The position numbers were made by a program, and so were the translations under genes. The notes beneath the pieces were generated by a model. It did not search any database. It was given only the letters and a program-made list of their open reading frames with translations, and had not been told where the DNA came from. A stretch of DNA of 64,000 nt from Rhodosorus marinus (taxonomy: Eukaryota > Rhodophyta > Stylonematophyceae > Stylonematales > Stylonemataceae). The DNA lies in the NCBI GenBank assembly GCA_029953675.1, contig JAMWBK010000010.1:124001-188000 (forward strand), in the 5' to 3' direction. This document shows, piece by piece, positions 32,693-44,944 of this stretch (the first letter of the stretch is position 1; the number at the start of each line of letters is the position of its first letter).

Positions 32693-33534
32693 ATGGCTGA
32701 CCGAGGGGGTGAAGTGAAGGAAGTAGGAGTTGTGAGGGAGGACGTGGGTGAACGGAAGAGACGTAGGAAGTCGCAGGATGAGAGGGACGTGAGGTATTTC
32801 GCAGTTGACGAGGTATTGTGTTCGAGATGCGGTCTTCGTGGGCATTTGTCCTGGGCTTGTCCCGAGCCAGAGCCGGAAGTTAGATGTTTCATATGCGGCA
32901 AGCCAGGGCATGTCTCGAAGGATTGCCAGAAGGAGGTTTGCTATTATTGTGGCGAAACTGGGCACAAGTCTAGAGAATGTCCTCAGAAGTCGAGTGATAT
33001 GGCCAAGGGAAGCGGTAGATGGACTCCGAATAGGGGGTTCTCGAAGAGGGCGAGTTTTGAACCTAAACCGGTTCCCCTGAAATGCTACGTCTGCCATAAT
33101 GAGGGACACCTGGATTGCAGCCTTTCAAATCCGTACCCGGTAGGGAAGCGCTCACAATAGTTACGATTCACCCTATGATCGTCCATTGTGTACTCACCTT
33201 TTTTTCAATTTTGTTCTCATGGCTGCAGGCCAGACTATCATGTTTCAATTGCGGCGAACTCGGCCATTCGGGATTATCCTGCACCTTGCCGAACGTTAAC
33301 AGCACCCTTCATAGTCTGAGTCGGATTATTCGAGAGGACGACCCAGACGGACAGGTTGGAGGTAGAAAACGTAGAAGATCCTCATTCGGTGAGAACCCGG
33401 AGAAACAGAAGGAAATGGCCCGGAGACTCTATGAAAGGCTAGATGAAGATCAGGGCATCGTGAGGAACGGAAACTACTATCGACGTAGCTACGGTGACAA
33501 TCGATACTCTTGGAATCCCCCCCGAGGTAGATGA
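32693..33534 (+). CDS. CCHC zinc-knuckle protein (AIR1/ZCCHC7-like)
   Basis: A 250-residue protein with five CCHC-type zinc knuckles, joined from exons 32693-33139 and 33229-33534 in phase 0. Knuckles read CSRCGLRGHLSWAC, CFICGKPGHVSKDC, CYYCGETGHKSREC, CYVCHNEGHLDCS (a variant ending seen in AIR-type proteins) and CFNCGELGHSGLSC. The N-terminus holds a basic ERKRRRKSQ segment and the C-terminus is Arg/Tyr-rich. AIR1/2 and ZCCHC7 serve in the TRAMP nuclear RNA surveillance complex; CNBP-like proteins bind G-rich nucleic acid. The GHLDCS knuckle favours the AIR/ZCCHC7 side. The start chosen follows a T-rich tract; an in-frame ATG at 32624 would add a hydrophobic leader and is less likely. Confidence 0.85.
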
Positions 33535-33795
33535 CCGATTCTATGAGGCAGACACAGCCCCATATACAACACCTAACTACAACCAGTTCTCGTAGTAATT
33601 ATCTTTTTAGCTACGTCTTAATATGAAAACCCTGAGTGGCGCCCTGCGCTTTGAAATTTGCCATTGGGGGCTCCCGCTCGTCCTATTAACAATTTCCGTA
33701 AAGACCGCTTGGCTTCGGCCTGATTACTGACAACGCCTACCCGCTCTGGAGCTGGTGCAGTTCTCGAAATTTCTATGCAAAGCATTTTGTGCAAC

Positions 33796-34855
33796 CTATT
33801 CCTTGCTCTTACGTCCACCTTCGAGCCCCATTTCAAGAAGAACTTTTAGGAACGCAGCGCATGCGCTCTCGATGTCATCCATAACTGTCTCATTGTCAAT
33901 CGTATTGAACTGCAACAAAAGAAAAAAGATACCAGAAAGTGTAAAACAGGAAAGTTTGTACTGTCTGTTAGGATAGGCCGCGCCGCTTAGGAAGCTGGTG
34001 AATCCGGGAATGAAACCCTGACTACCTTCGAAATGTCGAGCTCCCACGCAGACTTTGTCAGTAACTGATCACCAGCGATGTCCCTTAATAACCGAATCTT
34101 AGACTCCCAGCGAGTGTAGTCTTCCTTTAGCGTCCTCGCGAGTTTTTCAGCGTCGCTCAGAACTTGACCTCTGACTCTCCTGTCCAAGCAGATGATATAG
34201 TCGTGATTCTCTAGATCGTTTCGCAGGCTGAAAGATGCGCACGGCTTCTCCTCATTTAAGTCAATACCCTTCTTCGCAGCTTCCTCGATGATCTGAAAGG
34301 GAATGGGATCACCAGGTTTTGTGTTGAAACCTTTACAGCCATGGACAATTGACGGGTTAGGAAAAGTCGAGGGTGGTGACAAAGGCTTTATCTCCGGTGT
34401 GCTTCTTCACCTGCAGACAGCGCCAGGAGACTGGCCCCAACATCTGCAGCTTCCGCCTGCTTCATCAGCTGCTTCTCCGCGAAGATTGCTCTCCAGCAGT
34501 TGTCACAAATGAACAAGACCGATAAGGTTTTCTTGCTTCCATCCAAACGAATTGGTCTAAGGTTGCGGGAGCTGTGGTGAACAAACAACAAAGTGGCGGG
34601 GAAAACGAAATTTAAACACAAACTCGATAATCTCTGGTGCTCAACCCAAGACAACTGCCACAAACAGTTCCATCAGAGGAAAGGTCAGTCTGAAAGCATT
34701 TACCTCTTCCATCTCCTCAGAGCCTCCTCAGCGCTCGACGGAACCGACGAGTCCGAAGCCAGCCTCCACCTGGACACTCTCCAGTGACCACATTCTCTTG
34801 TGCGTCTACTTCTCGTCCTTTCAAACACGAGCGTACTTCCTAAAAACCCTAACAT
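33796..34855 (-). CDS. Low-molecular-weight protein tyrosine phosphatase homologue, degenerate active site
   Basis: An LMW-PTP family protein built from several exons: 34855-34704, 34571 to about 34420, about 34350-34000 and about 33912-33796. After a basic N-terminal extension that could be a transit peptide come LSVLFICDNCWRAIFAE, ASLLALSAG joined to FNTKPGDPIPFQIIEEAA, DYIICLDRRVRGQVL, and the C-terminal MDDIESACAAFLKVL helix; all align with LMW-PTPs. The P-loop should read C-x5-R (CLGNICR), but this protein has CDNCWR, one residue short. The expected general-acid loop (DPY) appears as DISKFN. It may therefore be a pseudophosphatase or bind a different ligand. The exon joins around the altered P-loop are not in doubt, because that segment is uninterrupted. 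Confidence 0.72.
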
Positions 34856-35469
34856 TAGGCTTTCCAGTGCCTCAAAACCAAAACTCAGTCTCAAACCTTC
34901 TAGACGCAGTTAACCCTAAAGCTTCCCACATGTCCGCCCTCTCCAAACCCTCGAACTCTTAAATGCCGATCTCGACAAGCTAAAAAATAAACCGAAACTC
35001 AAAAAATACAAGATATGGGACAGCGTTGCCAATGTCCCGTGCAAGTGTCCCACTTGGTATTGAGTGAATCCATATTGAAAAGTGAGATTACCGTGCAGGG
35101 TGCTTTCTGATGAACTATGGGTATGACTGTGTGAGAGGGTCCAAGCAAGGTTTGAGCTTTAGGCTTTAGGCTACTGAAACTACTGTCATGTTGAAGACGG
35201 GCAATTGAGTTGAGTCAGAAGCTTGCCCGGTCGCAGGCTCGGATGACGGAAGGATTTTTTTGAGACCGCGTTCCAGATGTGAAAACGGCCACACCCATGG
35301 CCGATGAAGGATTGATTCCTCTATGGTTCCAGCTCTTGTTTACCGTCTGCAAGGGGTTGAGCTTTTGAGGCTTCGATGTGGTTGCTAGGGCCTATTGCTA
35401 TGGCAAACTGCCGCGATTGAAGGTCACCTTGGGTCTATTTACTTGTTGTTTCTGTTGAGGATATGATTT
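34856..35469. other. Intergenic region
   Basis: Short spacer between the LMW-PTP homologue start and the plastid LPD stop. Low-complexity; nothing recognised. Confidence 0.5.
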
Positions 35470-37114
35470 CTAATGTGCAGCCATGCCGACTGCAGCCTTC
35501 ATTGCTTCATCAACAACCTCACTCAAAGTGGGGTGAGTGTGAGTGATGAACGCGAGGTCGTTGACGGTGAGTCCAGCTGCAACCGCAGTAGCGCACTCTT
35601 GGATGAGGTCCGCTGCATGGAGCCCGATAATGTGCACTGCAATAATCTTGCCGTTGTCCTTTCTGTATAAAACTTTGCAGATTCCATCGCCTTCGTTCTC
35701 TGCAAGCGCTTTCGAGTTGGCTCTGAAGTGACCCAGTGATTTTCCAATCTCAAAACCTTCCTTTTCCGCGAGTTCCTTCGCCTGAGGCTCGGTAGGCCCT
35801 ACCATGGCGATCTCAGGGTGAGTAAAGCACGCTGCTGGAACCGCATCGTGGTTGACCACGTGCGGATTCCCGGTTATGTTCTCAACAGCAGAAACTCCCT
35901 GAGTGGACGCTGCGTGTGCAAGCATCATCTTGCCGTTTGCATCTCCTATGCAGTACAAATGGTCGATTACAGCACCATCTTTGTCCAACACTCTCATCCG
36001 CTCGTCTACGGGAACAAATCCTCGTTGAGCTTCCACGTTCACAGCCTCCAAGTTCAGCTCCTTGGTGTTCGGGGCTCTCCCAGTGGCCACCATCGCTGCA
36101 TCCACCTCCAGCGTATCCACTGGCTCTTTGGTGGCCGCATCGATAAGCTCGATGACAACTGGTCGCTTTCCAAGTTCTCCGGGGGTTACCTTGGCCGCAA
36201 AAACGTTTGTCACGTAATCAATCGGCCTCGGGTTGACAAGCAAACGAGTTGCCAGGCGTTGGATTTCTGGGTCGAAGCCGGGCATAATGTTCGGCATGGC
36301 TTCGACAAAGGTTACGTTCGAGCCCAAAGCAGTGTATACATCCGAGAACTCCAAGCCGATATATCCTACAGCAGATCAAACAACAGGACCGCATTTCAGA
36401 GTCAGCGCGATCTTCAAAATTCCAACCCACGCAGAAGTGGATGGCTAACTTACCACTCCCGATGATTGCGACCCAGTCCGGGACAGCTTCAAGCTTCAAG
36501 GCTTCGTCAGATGTGAAGACCGTCTTTCCGTCGATAGTGATACCCGGTGGAACGAAAGGAACGGAGCCCGGCGCGAGGATTACGTCCTTTGCAGAATATG
36601 TCTTTCCATCTGAGCCCTTGATCGACTGCGCTCCGAGCAAAGAGGCTTTCGCCGGGATGACCTCCACGCCAAGAGCCTTGAGGGAGTTGCTCATGTTCCC
36701 CCGCACCCTCGATGCAAGTCCATTGGCGTGCTCAGAGACACCCTCTCGATCGTACTCCACACTATCAACTGTGATGCCGAGTGCCTTAAGATGATGTGCG
36801 TCCTTCATTTCCCTCACTCTTCCGGCTGCCGCAAGCAACGCCTTGGACGGCACACACCCGCGATTCACGCAAGTTCCACCCACATCATCAGCCGAAAAGA
36901 TGCAAGTCTTCAAGCCCTTCGAAACCGCATGGAGCGCTGCTCCATGACCTCCAACACCTGCTCCAATCACGGCAACATCATAATCAAAACCATCAGCTGC
37001 TGCAAATAAAACCACCCTCTGCACTGCCCTCCTACTACCTCCTCGCTGCCTTACATCCAACCTCGCTCCTCGCTTCCCAAACACACCAGCCCCTCCTACA
37101 AAAGCAAAATCCAT
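35470..37114 (-). CDS. LPD: Plastid dihydrolipoamide dehydrogenase (E3)
   Basis: E3 subunit of the plastid pyruvate dehydrogenase complex, which reoxidises dihydrolipoamide with NAD+ to feed acetyl-CoA for fatty acid synthesis. Exons 37114-36454 and 36365-35470 join in phase to about 518 residues. A transit-peptide-like N-terminus ([20 protein letters not shown]) precedes the FAD fold [17 protein letters not shown]. The redox disulfide is in [13 protein letters not shown]. The NAD fold begins [20 protein letters not shown], split by the intron. Plastid-type markers are [17 protein letters not shown] and [13 protein letters not shown], followed by [29 protein letters not shown] and the active-site HTHPTLSE. 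These match plastid rather than mitochondrial E3. A Met eleven codons upstream (37147) is an alternative start. Confidence 0.96.
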
Positions 37115-38260
37115 GATCGGATCACCAAAAATTTCTTCTTTATCCAAACTCTCTAAACCAAAAAATCTCCTTCCAAAAACCCCTCCAACACACTCTCACT
37201 TCCTCCAACGCCCCTCCTCAACATCTCCACCAGCTTCCCCAACTGTCCTCCCCTCCTAACACTCCCAACGATCCCCTCCAATTCCCACAATACATTGCAA
37301 AACATAAATAAAAAATAGGAAAGAGGCAGAGGGAGAGAGAAGGAAGGAGAAAGATCACAAAACCCTCCTCCAACCTCTTTCCCTACGTTGACTTACGCCC
37401 CAACAACTTGTTCGTTTCTTAGTGAATACTAGACCGGTACTAATTTCAATAGAACTATAATAATAAGGGCCTTTCGATGTAAACATCGGCCCGGTGTGTA
37501 CTAACAACAATCTCGTCGACCAAGGATTTCTGAGAAGAAATCCAATGCAGCTATTGGACGATCTCGACGCGATCATTTACTGATTGATTTCAGTCTTTTT
37601 GGCTAGGGGAGAAGAAGGAAGTGTTGGAAAGGAGTCCCCACCCCCCTTTGATACAACGATGGCCATTCACGAATGTGATGAAATTATTTCACTTGTTTGT
37701 TTGGTAGAGGTACGGCAAGAATACGAAAACTCTGCAGGGGGGTAGTTCGTGTAGGGATTGGCGTGTCGCGAATGATTGGTGAAAGGTGCTAATTATAGAG
37801 ACAATACGGAAAATAATTTCTCATTTATTCTTGTGAATAGTTTAATTTGCGTAATTATAAAAAAAATTTCGGAAGTTTCAAGTATTTATCCAATTAAATC
37901 TCGCCACATGCTTAGCACACTACCAATAGTGAATGGTTGTGACCTTTTACTTACCTAATCAGGTAAGTACGCGTGTCATCCTGGACAAGGGTTCTCTGTG
38001 GAGGAGAGACCGTGCACGAGCTGGTTCCCAATGACACTGTGGATAGCTAGATATAGCGAGCGCGGGTGTTCATCTTGGGTGGTAATGCATAGTGTGTACA
38101 TGCTTGTCTGGTCGTACTCCGAAGAGTTGAATTTTTTCAAGCGGTAAAGGTGGTTGGACACCCGGCGGTCTGTGGTAGAATTGAAGCCTTGCTCTTTTGT
38201 GAGCGGGAGGGTGGGTTTTAGCAGGGTTTCGCCCCGTGCCCATGGAATTGATTTTGAATT
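37115..38260. other. Intergenic region between divergent genes
   Basis: About 1.1 kb separating the divergent LPD and PPR genes, so it holds both promoters. C-rich near LPD, AT-rich around 37790-37900. No gene is recognised. Confidence 0.5.
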
Positions 38261-41016
38261 ATGGCTGGATTTGTAGGAGTCCCTGTGCCGAGTTCAAGAC
38301 GGGGTGCTGTCATTAGACTCTGTGACTTGGAGTATGTTTCGAAGGCAGCCAAACTTCGCAAGCGAGGGCTTGCGAGCGATGCTTTGGAGCTACTTGAGAG
38401 CAAAGGTGCGAGGAAGACGTCTAGCACCAGGGTCCTGAATGAATTGGTGCTGGCTGTCGCCGGGACAAGTGGATTCAACGCCGCGCTCTCCACTGCAGAC
38501 AGTAGTCGTGCCTCTAGGAACGCGGTTACGTACAACGTGCTTATTGGAGCTGCACGAAGGCTTCCCCCGCATGAAGCTCTCCATAGAGCACTTGCCCTGT
38601 ACAGCCGTATGATTCAGGACGAAATTGTGCCTTCGCCGCTCTCGCTTTCTCAGCTCTTCCAGCTCTGCTCGAAGACCAGGTCAGGCGATACGGCGTATGA
38701 AATATGGCGCACTGCGATCAAAGCTGGCTCCGAGATTGATCTTATCGCATATTCGGCTCTTGTCAACTGTTTCGCCAAGTCGGCGCAGGCGGACCGGGCA
38801 GAACTTGCCTATAAAGAGATGATGGATAAAGGGCTGCGTCCAAACGAGAGAACATACTCGTCGCTAATGGACGCCTTCTCAAAGGTACCCAACAGCGATA
38901 AGAAAAAAACTACCCTTTGGCTTTCACCCACTTAACCGAGTGCGGTTTTCTCTTCATGCTTTTACCTGCACACAGGCCGGACAGCCCCGTCGAACTCTGG
39001 AAATCTTTCGCAGCCTACAAAAAAACGCTTCCACAAACCTTGACTACGTATCCTACTGCATCGCGTTTCACAGCCACGCTCTTCTCGGTGATGTTGCGGG
39101 AGCTTTAGAAACAAAAGAATCTCTCATATCCTCCGAAATTCCAGTCACTCAGGTCATCTACAAATGCATCCTGGACGCCTGCTGCAAGGTACACTCAACA
39201 GAAGTTGTCATTAGATTGCTGGGCTTCGAAAGTCTAACTGAAGCTACCCTTCTTCCCAATTACACCATTCAGGCTTGTGATATGGACACGGCTGTCGCCA
39301 TCGTGAAGGAGATGGGCACGAGAAGAATAGAATTCGAGGAAGTGGACGCGATTTCATTGATTGGAGCCTGTGGGACGTGCAGGTGTGATGATGGGGCATT
39401 AGAAATCATCCAACTGTTTAAGGGTGACGAGCAGGCGCTTAGGAATCTATACAACAATTTGGTCGCATCCTATGCTTTATCTGGAGGTCCTGCAAGTGCA
39501 CTGAGAGCTTTCAACGCAATGGAAAAAGCCGGTATTAAACCGGATATCGAAGCTTACAACATTTTGGTTCGCCAACTCTGTGGAAAGGGTGAAATAGAAC
39601 AGGCGCAGAGGGTAGTGGACGCTGCGATAGGAAGCGGGATCGTCGCCAATATGGAGTCGTTCAACATGATTATCGATGCTGCTTCCCGTAAGGGTAAAAT
39701 GCAGCTTATTATAGCCGCTGTGAAGAAGATGGACGCCGTTGGGCTTAAGCCCAACGACAGAACCTGGCGTGCTGTCTTCAATGGACTGCTTGGCGCTGGG
39801 AACACTCAAAGGGCGTTGGATCTAGCGACGAGGCAGACCTGTTTGAAGAATAAGACATCGTTTAACCTGCTACTATCCAAGTGCACCTCTGCGGATGACG
39901 CCATCAAAGTGATCAAAGTGATGAAAAGTTTCGACATGCGATTGGATGCGGACGCCCTATCCGCCCTTTTGAACGTTATCAGTCGAGCGGGAAGCGATGG
40001 AGCAGAGCGACTGGGTAAGTTCCTATCGGAACAGTCATCAGACAGCGATGGTACAATTGTCGGGTCTCTTCTCGCAGCGCAACGAAAAGGAAGTCCTGCG
40101 GTATCAAGGATTGCACAAGAGGAAGTCGACTCATCGTCATATAATAGGCTCCTGTCCAAGCTCTGCTCTTCGAAGAAACTGGATGAGGTGCGCCTGGATC
40201 TAAGGAAACTTTTTCCCTCATAATTCAAACGGGCCAATGCTAAAATCGGCTCTGGTTTCCTATATCTCCAACAAAGGCTGTCGCTCTGATGGACGAGATG
40301 CGAAGTGGAGGCTTGGAGGTCGACGAAGTAGCTTACACGTCGATTGTGGCTGCACTCGGGTCGACGGGTCAGCTTGATCGAGCGTTTAGAGTCCTAGCAG
40401 CCATGGAAGAGAGGAACTGTGGGAGGGGTGATTTAGGAGCGTACGCAGCGATCATCTCTGCATGCGGAAGGTTGGGGCAGTTTGATCGCGCTTCGGAGGT
40501 GTTTAATCGAGTGCAAAAATTGGGGGTATGGTTGTCAGCGAATCCCGCGAGAGCGTTGGATCGGAATCCGCCTTTTCCTCACCCGTTTCCGTTGTCGTTT
40601 CTATTCGAACAGCTTAAGCCAACGGTCGTAATGTACAATGCTCTGCTCTACAGCACTGGTATGGGACGCCAGCCGAGTCGGGCGTTTTCTCTGTATCGCG
40701 ACATACAGGACGCTGGTCTGGAACCAGATGCTGTGACGCTTTCCGCCATGGCCAGTGTGTGCTTGAGGAACAGGATCTTTGATAAAGAAGCAAAGCTCCT
40801 TTTGAAAAGGATGGATCGGCTTGTCGACAATGAATCTAATCGCAAGGTACGCAACAGTTGCGAGGTTGAGCCTACCAGTTGCACAACCGATCGTCCTTCT
40901 CGATCGACCACTTACTTATTATGCGTCTTTCAATTGTGTGTATACTTCAGGTCCGCTTGAAAGCGAAGCGAATGCGCACCATGATAGAGCAGCAAGAATC
41001 CGGCCAAGGAAGATGA
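38261..41016 (+). CDS. Pentatricopeptide repeat (PPR) protein
   Basis: A P-type PPR protein, predicted to bind specific organelle RNAs and affect their stability, splicing or translation. Five exons, all in phase 0: 38261-38884, 38976-40187, 40277-40525, 40613-40846 and 40951-41016 (about 794 residues). Typical 35-residue repeats are seen, for example VTYNVLIGAARR..ALALYSRMIQDEIVP, IAYSALVNCFAKS..YKEMMDKGLRPNERT, EAYNILVRQLCGKGEIEQA, VAYTSIVAALGSTGQLDRA and VMYNALLYSTG. The tail is basic (VRLKAKRMRTM). No E, DYW or SMR domain is present. The N-terminus (MAGFVGVPVPSSRRGAVIR) could be an organelle targeting peptide. The RNA target cannot be read by eye. The gene converges on a hypothetical gene 490 bases away. 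Confidence 0.93.
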
Positions 41017-41505
41017 CATGCGCGTCCTAGCCTTCACTTAACACTTTTTTTAAAACTAACTATAGGAGATAGCTTAGGGCTTGATTTTGGGGATGCCGAG
41101 GAGGAAAGAGAGATCGTTCACGTCAGGGGGGTTTGGGAGTGGAAGACCTATCCGAGGTTCGTAACCCCAAGGACCATTTTAGCTGACCGGGTCGTTCTCA
41201 TGTATGGCAAAAGGCAAAGAACGATTAAAGAATGGTAGAGAGCGCTTGCATGCAGAACTGGTCAAATCTTTACACAGTCAATTAACGCCCACTCAATGGG
41301 CTGAAGGGGAATTCGAATTCTAAACGTTAATGCTTGGTGGCGGCTGGGTGAGCGCGGAGATGCTTGAATCTTCTTTGAGTTCGTGTAGTTGTCTGTCCTT
41401 GTGCGAGGAACCTTCGCATCGTCTACGCCATATAGTAGTTGGCTGTGTACATAGGTGGAGCCATTCCGCTCGGATAAGCTGAGTGAAGTCACAAAACGCT
41501 GTTTT
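41017..41505. other. Intergenic region between convergent genes
   Basis: About 490 bases of 3' flank between the PPR and hypothetical genes; nothing recognised. Confidence 0.5.
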
Positions 41506-42546
41506 TCAGTTGTTATGGGTCCGTCTCAATGATAGAAGGTGGTGGTCCTCACCATACTGCGCTTGAACTGTGGGATAGTAGCTTGTGCCTATTGGTGCAA
41601 CCACTGGAGCTGCAACGGGTTGGTAGTAGTAGCTCGGGTATCCTGTAGCACTTGCTTGCGGCGAATACGCCGCCGAAGTGCACCCATCAATAACATATGC
41701 CCCGTTTCCTTGTGGGGCATAGCATACAGATCGAGGAGGTGGTAAGGACTGATTAACTGACGAGACGGCATGATTCCCTCCCTCCCTGCTGAACACAAGG
41801 CTGCTCGCGTCGGAGTGCGACGCTTCCTCGAGAACGACGGTGGATGACATGCAGTCCTTGGCAGCTGCGCTGGGGGTTGAGATTGTTTCGCTCTCGGTGA
41901 CGGTAATCTTGCTTACGGCAGTTTTCTCTGATACGCTCTCAGACTCTGCATCATGCGAAACATTCTGCTGCAGTAGCGGAATGAGAACGGTCAGATGCGT
42001 CTCTACACAGTGAGGAATAATTACACTAACCTGCGTCTCGTGCTTCTCCGGCTCTTCCGGGTCAGATCTTTTCCCTTCTTTGCTGCTCTCAAGTCTTGAG
42101 GAGCTGAAGTTGCTGTCCGGTATCCAGTTCAATGAGTACTGATATTCACGATTTTTGCTATATCTCGGGTTTCGACACTGTTCCAGGCAGAACGTTACGG
42201 TTCCAGGCATTCGCATCTCATCGCGTAACAGCCGCTGCAGAGTCACGTCATCATGTAGCTTCCTTATCTTCCCATATATATCCCTCTTCGAAAGGTACGA
42301 AAACTTGGCCCAGTTCTCGAGGAAGGCGTCATACTTGGGATCAACAAGTGGTGTTCTCTGCAACGCATCTCGAAACTCGCACATCGTCGACTTAACCGGC
42401 AGGACAACCGCCGACAATGTGAGCGACAGTGCAGAACCCGAGCGCGTCATCAAGAGAATGCGTAGGTTGTAGTATACATTGTTCTCCTTTTCCAATGTTT
42501 CTTCTTCCATCTTGTCCTGAACCACGCAAGTTTGTTCCTCCCCCAT
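41506..42546 (-). CDS. Hypothetical protein, 346 residues, low-complexity C-half
   Basis: A single long frame starting MGEEQTCVVQDKMEEETLEK. The N-terminal 110 residues look globular (EFRDALQRTPLVDPKYDAF, then KFSYLSKRDIYGKIRKLHDD), and the C-half is Ser/Thr/Pro/Tyr/Gln-rich, ending in PSYYYQPVAAPVVAPIG and similar, as in transcription cofactors or RNA-binding proteins. No known domain is recognised. Bases 42030-41968 form a perfect 63-base GT-AG intron (GTTAGT..CTGCAG) that is open in frame, so the protein may exist with or without 21 residues. A GTGAGG close to the end could be another donor, so the C-terminus is unsure. Confidence 0.6.
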   Translation of the reverse strand: MGEEQTCVVQDKMEEETLEKENNVYYNLRILLMTRSGSALSLTLSAVVLPVKSTMCEFRDALQRTPLVDPKYDAFLENWAKFSYLSKRDIYGKIRKLHDDVTLQRLLRDEMRMPGTVTFCLEQCRNPRYSKNREYQYSLNWIPDSNFSSSRLESSKEGKRSDPEEPEKHETQVSVIIPHCVETHLTVLIPLLQQNVSHDAESESVSEKTAVSKITVTESETISTPSAAAKDCMSSTVVLEEASHSDASSLVFSREGGNHAVSSVNQSLPPPRSVCYAPQGNGAYVIDGCTSAAYSPQASATGYPSYYYQPVAAPVVAPIGTSYYPTVQAQYGEDHHLLSLRRTHNN

Positions 42547-43878
42547 GTCGACTAAACTCTTCTCTCTTTACGTTGATATCTACACCTCCTCGTCGCCGCC
42601 CTTCCCAGTCGGAAACCCACCCCGACGTCTTGAAACAAAGGCCTCATTTTTGTGCTCATTTTGAGTAAATATGAAAGGCCAACATAAAGGCCGATGTTAC
42701 CATGTCGTCTGTCAAAAAGGATCCGTTCCCACTCCACCCCCACCCCCAACGGTTTGTCACAAACCCGAACTAAAAATATTCCTTCTCATACGCTCAGCAA
42801 ATGATTGTTACAAAATTATACACAAAAATTTCCTACCCTTGTCATAGCGAAAGGGAATCGTTTCCTTCGCGCACCTCTTCGCGAGATACCATTGATGTGA
42901 AACGCCGAGCCCTCCTCAGCCAGAATGTCATCCATCAGTTCCCATGTCAAACATCCACGGCTGACACTGAAACCCTCTCTCCCCCTCCCCCGCCAAAAAA
43001 AACAAAAAAACCTCTCAACTAAAATGTACTAAAACTAAAATAAAAAATACGATCTTGTCTAGAAACGAAGCTTTTCAGGTTTTTCCAAATAAAATGAAAA
43101 TCAGTGTTTTTACAAATATCAATCAATATTGAAACTGTTATTTCTTGGCTAAGTTTCAAAGGCCACCCATGAGATGGAAGCATATTACTAGAAAAACGAC
43201 AAAGGGGATAACCGAAGATTCTGAGAATCGGTAAGCGAGTAAAATATATTGCAATAGTAGTTGGATGAATTACTAGAAATCCAGGCTGGGGTAGTGAGTA
43301 GTTGAGAATTTTTGGGACGATTAAGTGACACGGTGGGGACTCTTCGTCGTGTCCTTTGAGGTGTCCCGAATCTGACCAGCACAGGTTTGGCGTCTTTTGA
43401 AGGAACGCTCATGGATGAACAGACCTGAGTATAGAGAAGCTTAGTGATGTACTCCAAGCGCGGGAAAGAGAGCAGAAAATGATGAGGGCTTCCTCTTTGC
43501 GTGGATCCAGGAGAACACAACTGGCTGTATTCATCCAGCCACGAATCAATCAGGACACCCTTTCCGAAATCTCTCCCCAAGATCAAAGCGCCTCAAGGAT
43601 ATTGTTTCTCGCTCTTAATGAAATAGCCGTACTACGTTACGAGTATCCATAGATTCCCGCCTTAACAGCTATTCTCACCCGCCGCAGATTCCAGTATTGA
43701 CCACTATAAAGCTGGGGTTAGTTGGCATACTGCATGACCAGTAGAATTGAACGGTTGTGAGAAGGCGTTGCGTTGCTAGCGGATTGCAAGGAGACGATGA
43801 GAAGGGTTTTCAATTGTTTGAGTATCCATGGAATGAGTTTGTAACTGTCCGTTAAGCTCGGAGGAAGGCATCTTCAGG
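42547..43878. other. Intergenic region between divergent genes
   Basis: About 1.3 kb, AT-rich from 43020 to 43150. The minus-strand frame 43188-43586 (132 codons) has no recognised domain and is not supported as a gene. Confidence 0.45.
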
Positions 43879-44944
43879 ATGTTGCGGTTCTGTTGTGGGA
43901 TCAGTAGGGCATCAACTTTCACCGTGTGCTTCTACCTGCTGCTGGTCTTAAGTCTCGCAACCACTGGGAGCTTGCTCATTACTCCTCTACTTTTGGGGCC
44001 GGAAGTTGAGGACTTGAAATTGCAGCCTTTGGATATTCCGGGAAGGCTTACATCTGCTGCGCGGACGTATATCAGCGTCCTTCATTCGCACCCTCTGCGA
44101 ACTAAAGTATTGACCGCGACAGTTCTGTATTCGTTGAGTGACTGCATTGCGCAAGCAATTGAAGGAGCAGAAATGCTCAGCTACAAAAGAACTATCCGGT
44201 TCAGTTTATTCGGTAAGTGGTGCGAAACCTGACATGAGTGACGGCTTCTGCTTCGTGTTTCCTCGGTGACTCTTCTCTGAGCTTGACTCCGTTCAAATAT
44301 AGGTGGACCCTTCTGGACTCCTTTCCTACACTTCTGGTACAACTTCATAGAGGAAGTAATCCCTCAGAAAGGATTTAAATCCATAGCGGTCGCAGTTTTT
44401 GTTGACCAGGGATTCTCCACGCCCTTGTACGTCGTCGTGTATTTTACCGCCGACAGTCTGATGAAATTCCAGGGACTTCGGTCTACTACGGCTAGAGTGA
44501 GTGCTGCATGGAGCACGTTATCTCCGCAAAGAGTTGACGGCCATGGGTGTACCTAAACTATTTGCTCATTCGTTCTTGACGACCAATCAGATACGAAGTG
44601 GATTCAGAAAGGTTGTTCTTACGACATGGGCATTTTGGGTTCCAGCGCAGCTAATCAACTTCGGACTGGTGCCACTCCATCTGAGAATACTGGCAGTGAA
44701 CCTGATGGCAATTATCTGGAATGTGATATTCTCAATGATAACTAACTCGGTCCAGCCAACGAAAGCGGATTCTCTGCCGACTACAGCTACAAGCTCGTCG
44801 GCAGCAAAGTCCAAAACCCACAAACCACTGCCAAAGGCCGTTCCGATAAAGCAAGCGAACGACGATGAGCGTCGGGATATCGAAGAAGGCAGCAACGTCC
44901 AGATGGAGGCCACTCGAGCGGTGAAACAACATCACGGGGAATAA
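43879..44944 (+). CDS. Mpv17/PMP22 family membrane protein
   Basis: A member of the Mpv17/PMP22/Sym1 family, four-helix membrane proteins of mitochondrial inner membrane, peroxisomes or plastids with a channel-like role. Exons 43879-44212, 44303-44496 and 44591-44944 join in phase to about 293 residues. The family core is seen as YISVLHSHPLRTKVLTATV, LSDCIAQAIEG, GGPFWTPFLHFWYNF and the signature WAFWVPAQLINFGLVPLHLR followed by VNLMAIIWNVIFS. An N-terminal hydrophobic segment (TFTVCFYLLLVLSLATTGSL) and a hydrophilic Lys/Ser/Thr-rich C-tail of about 60 residues are extra. The compartment is not clear from sequence. Confidence 0.9.

Noticed and set aside
43188-43586. 132-codon minus-strand frame
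   Set aside because: No recognised domain, AT-rich 3' end, no supporting splice pattern.
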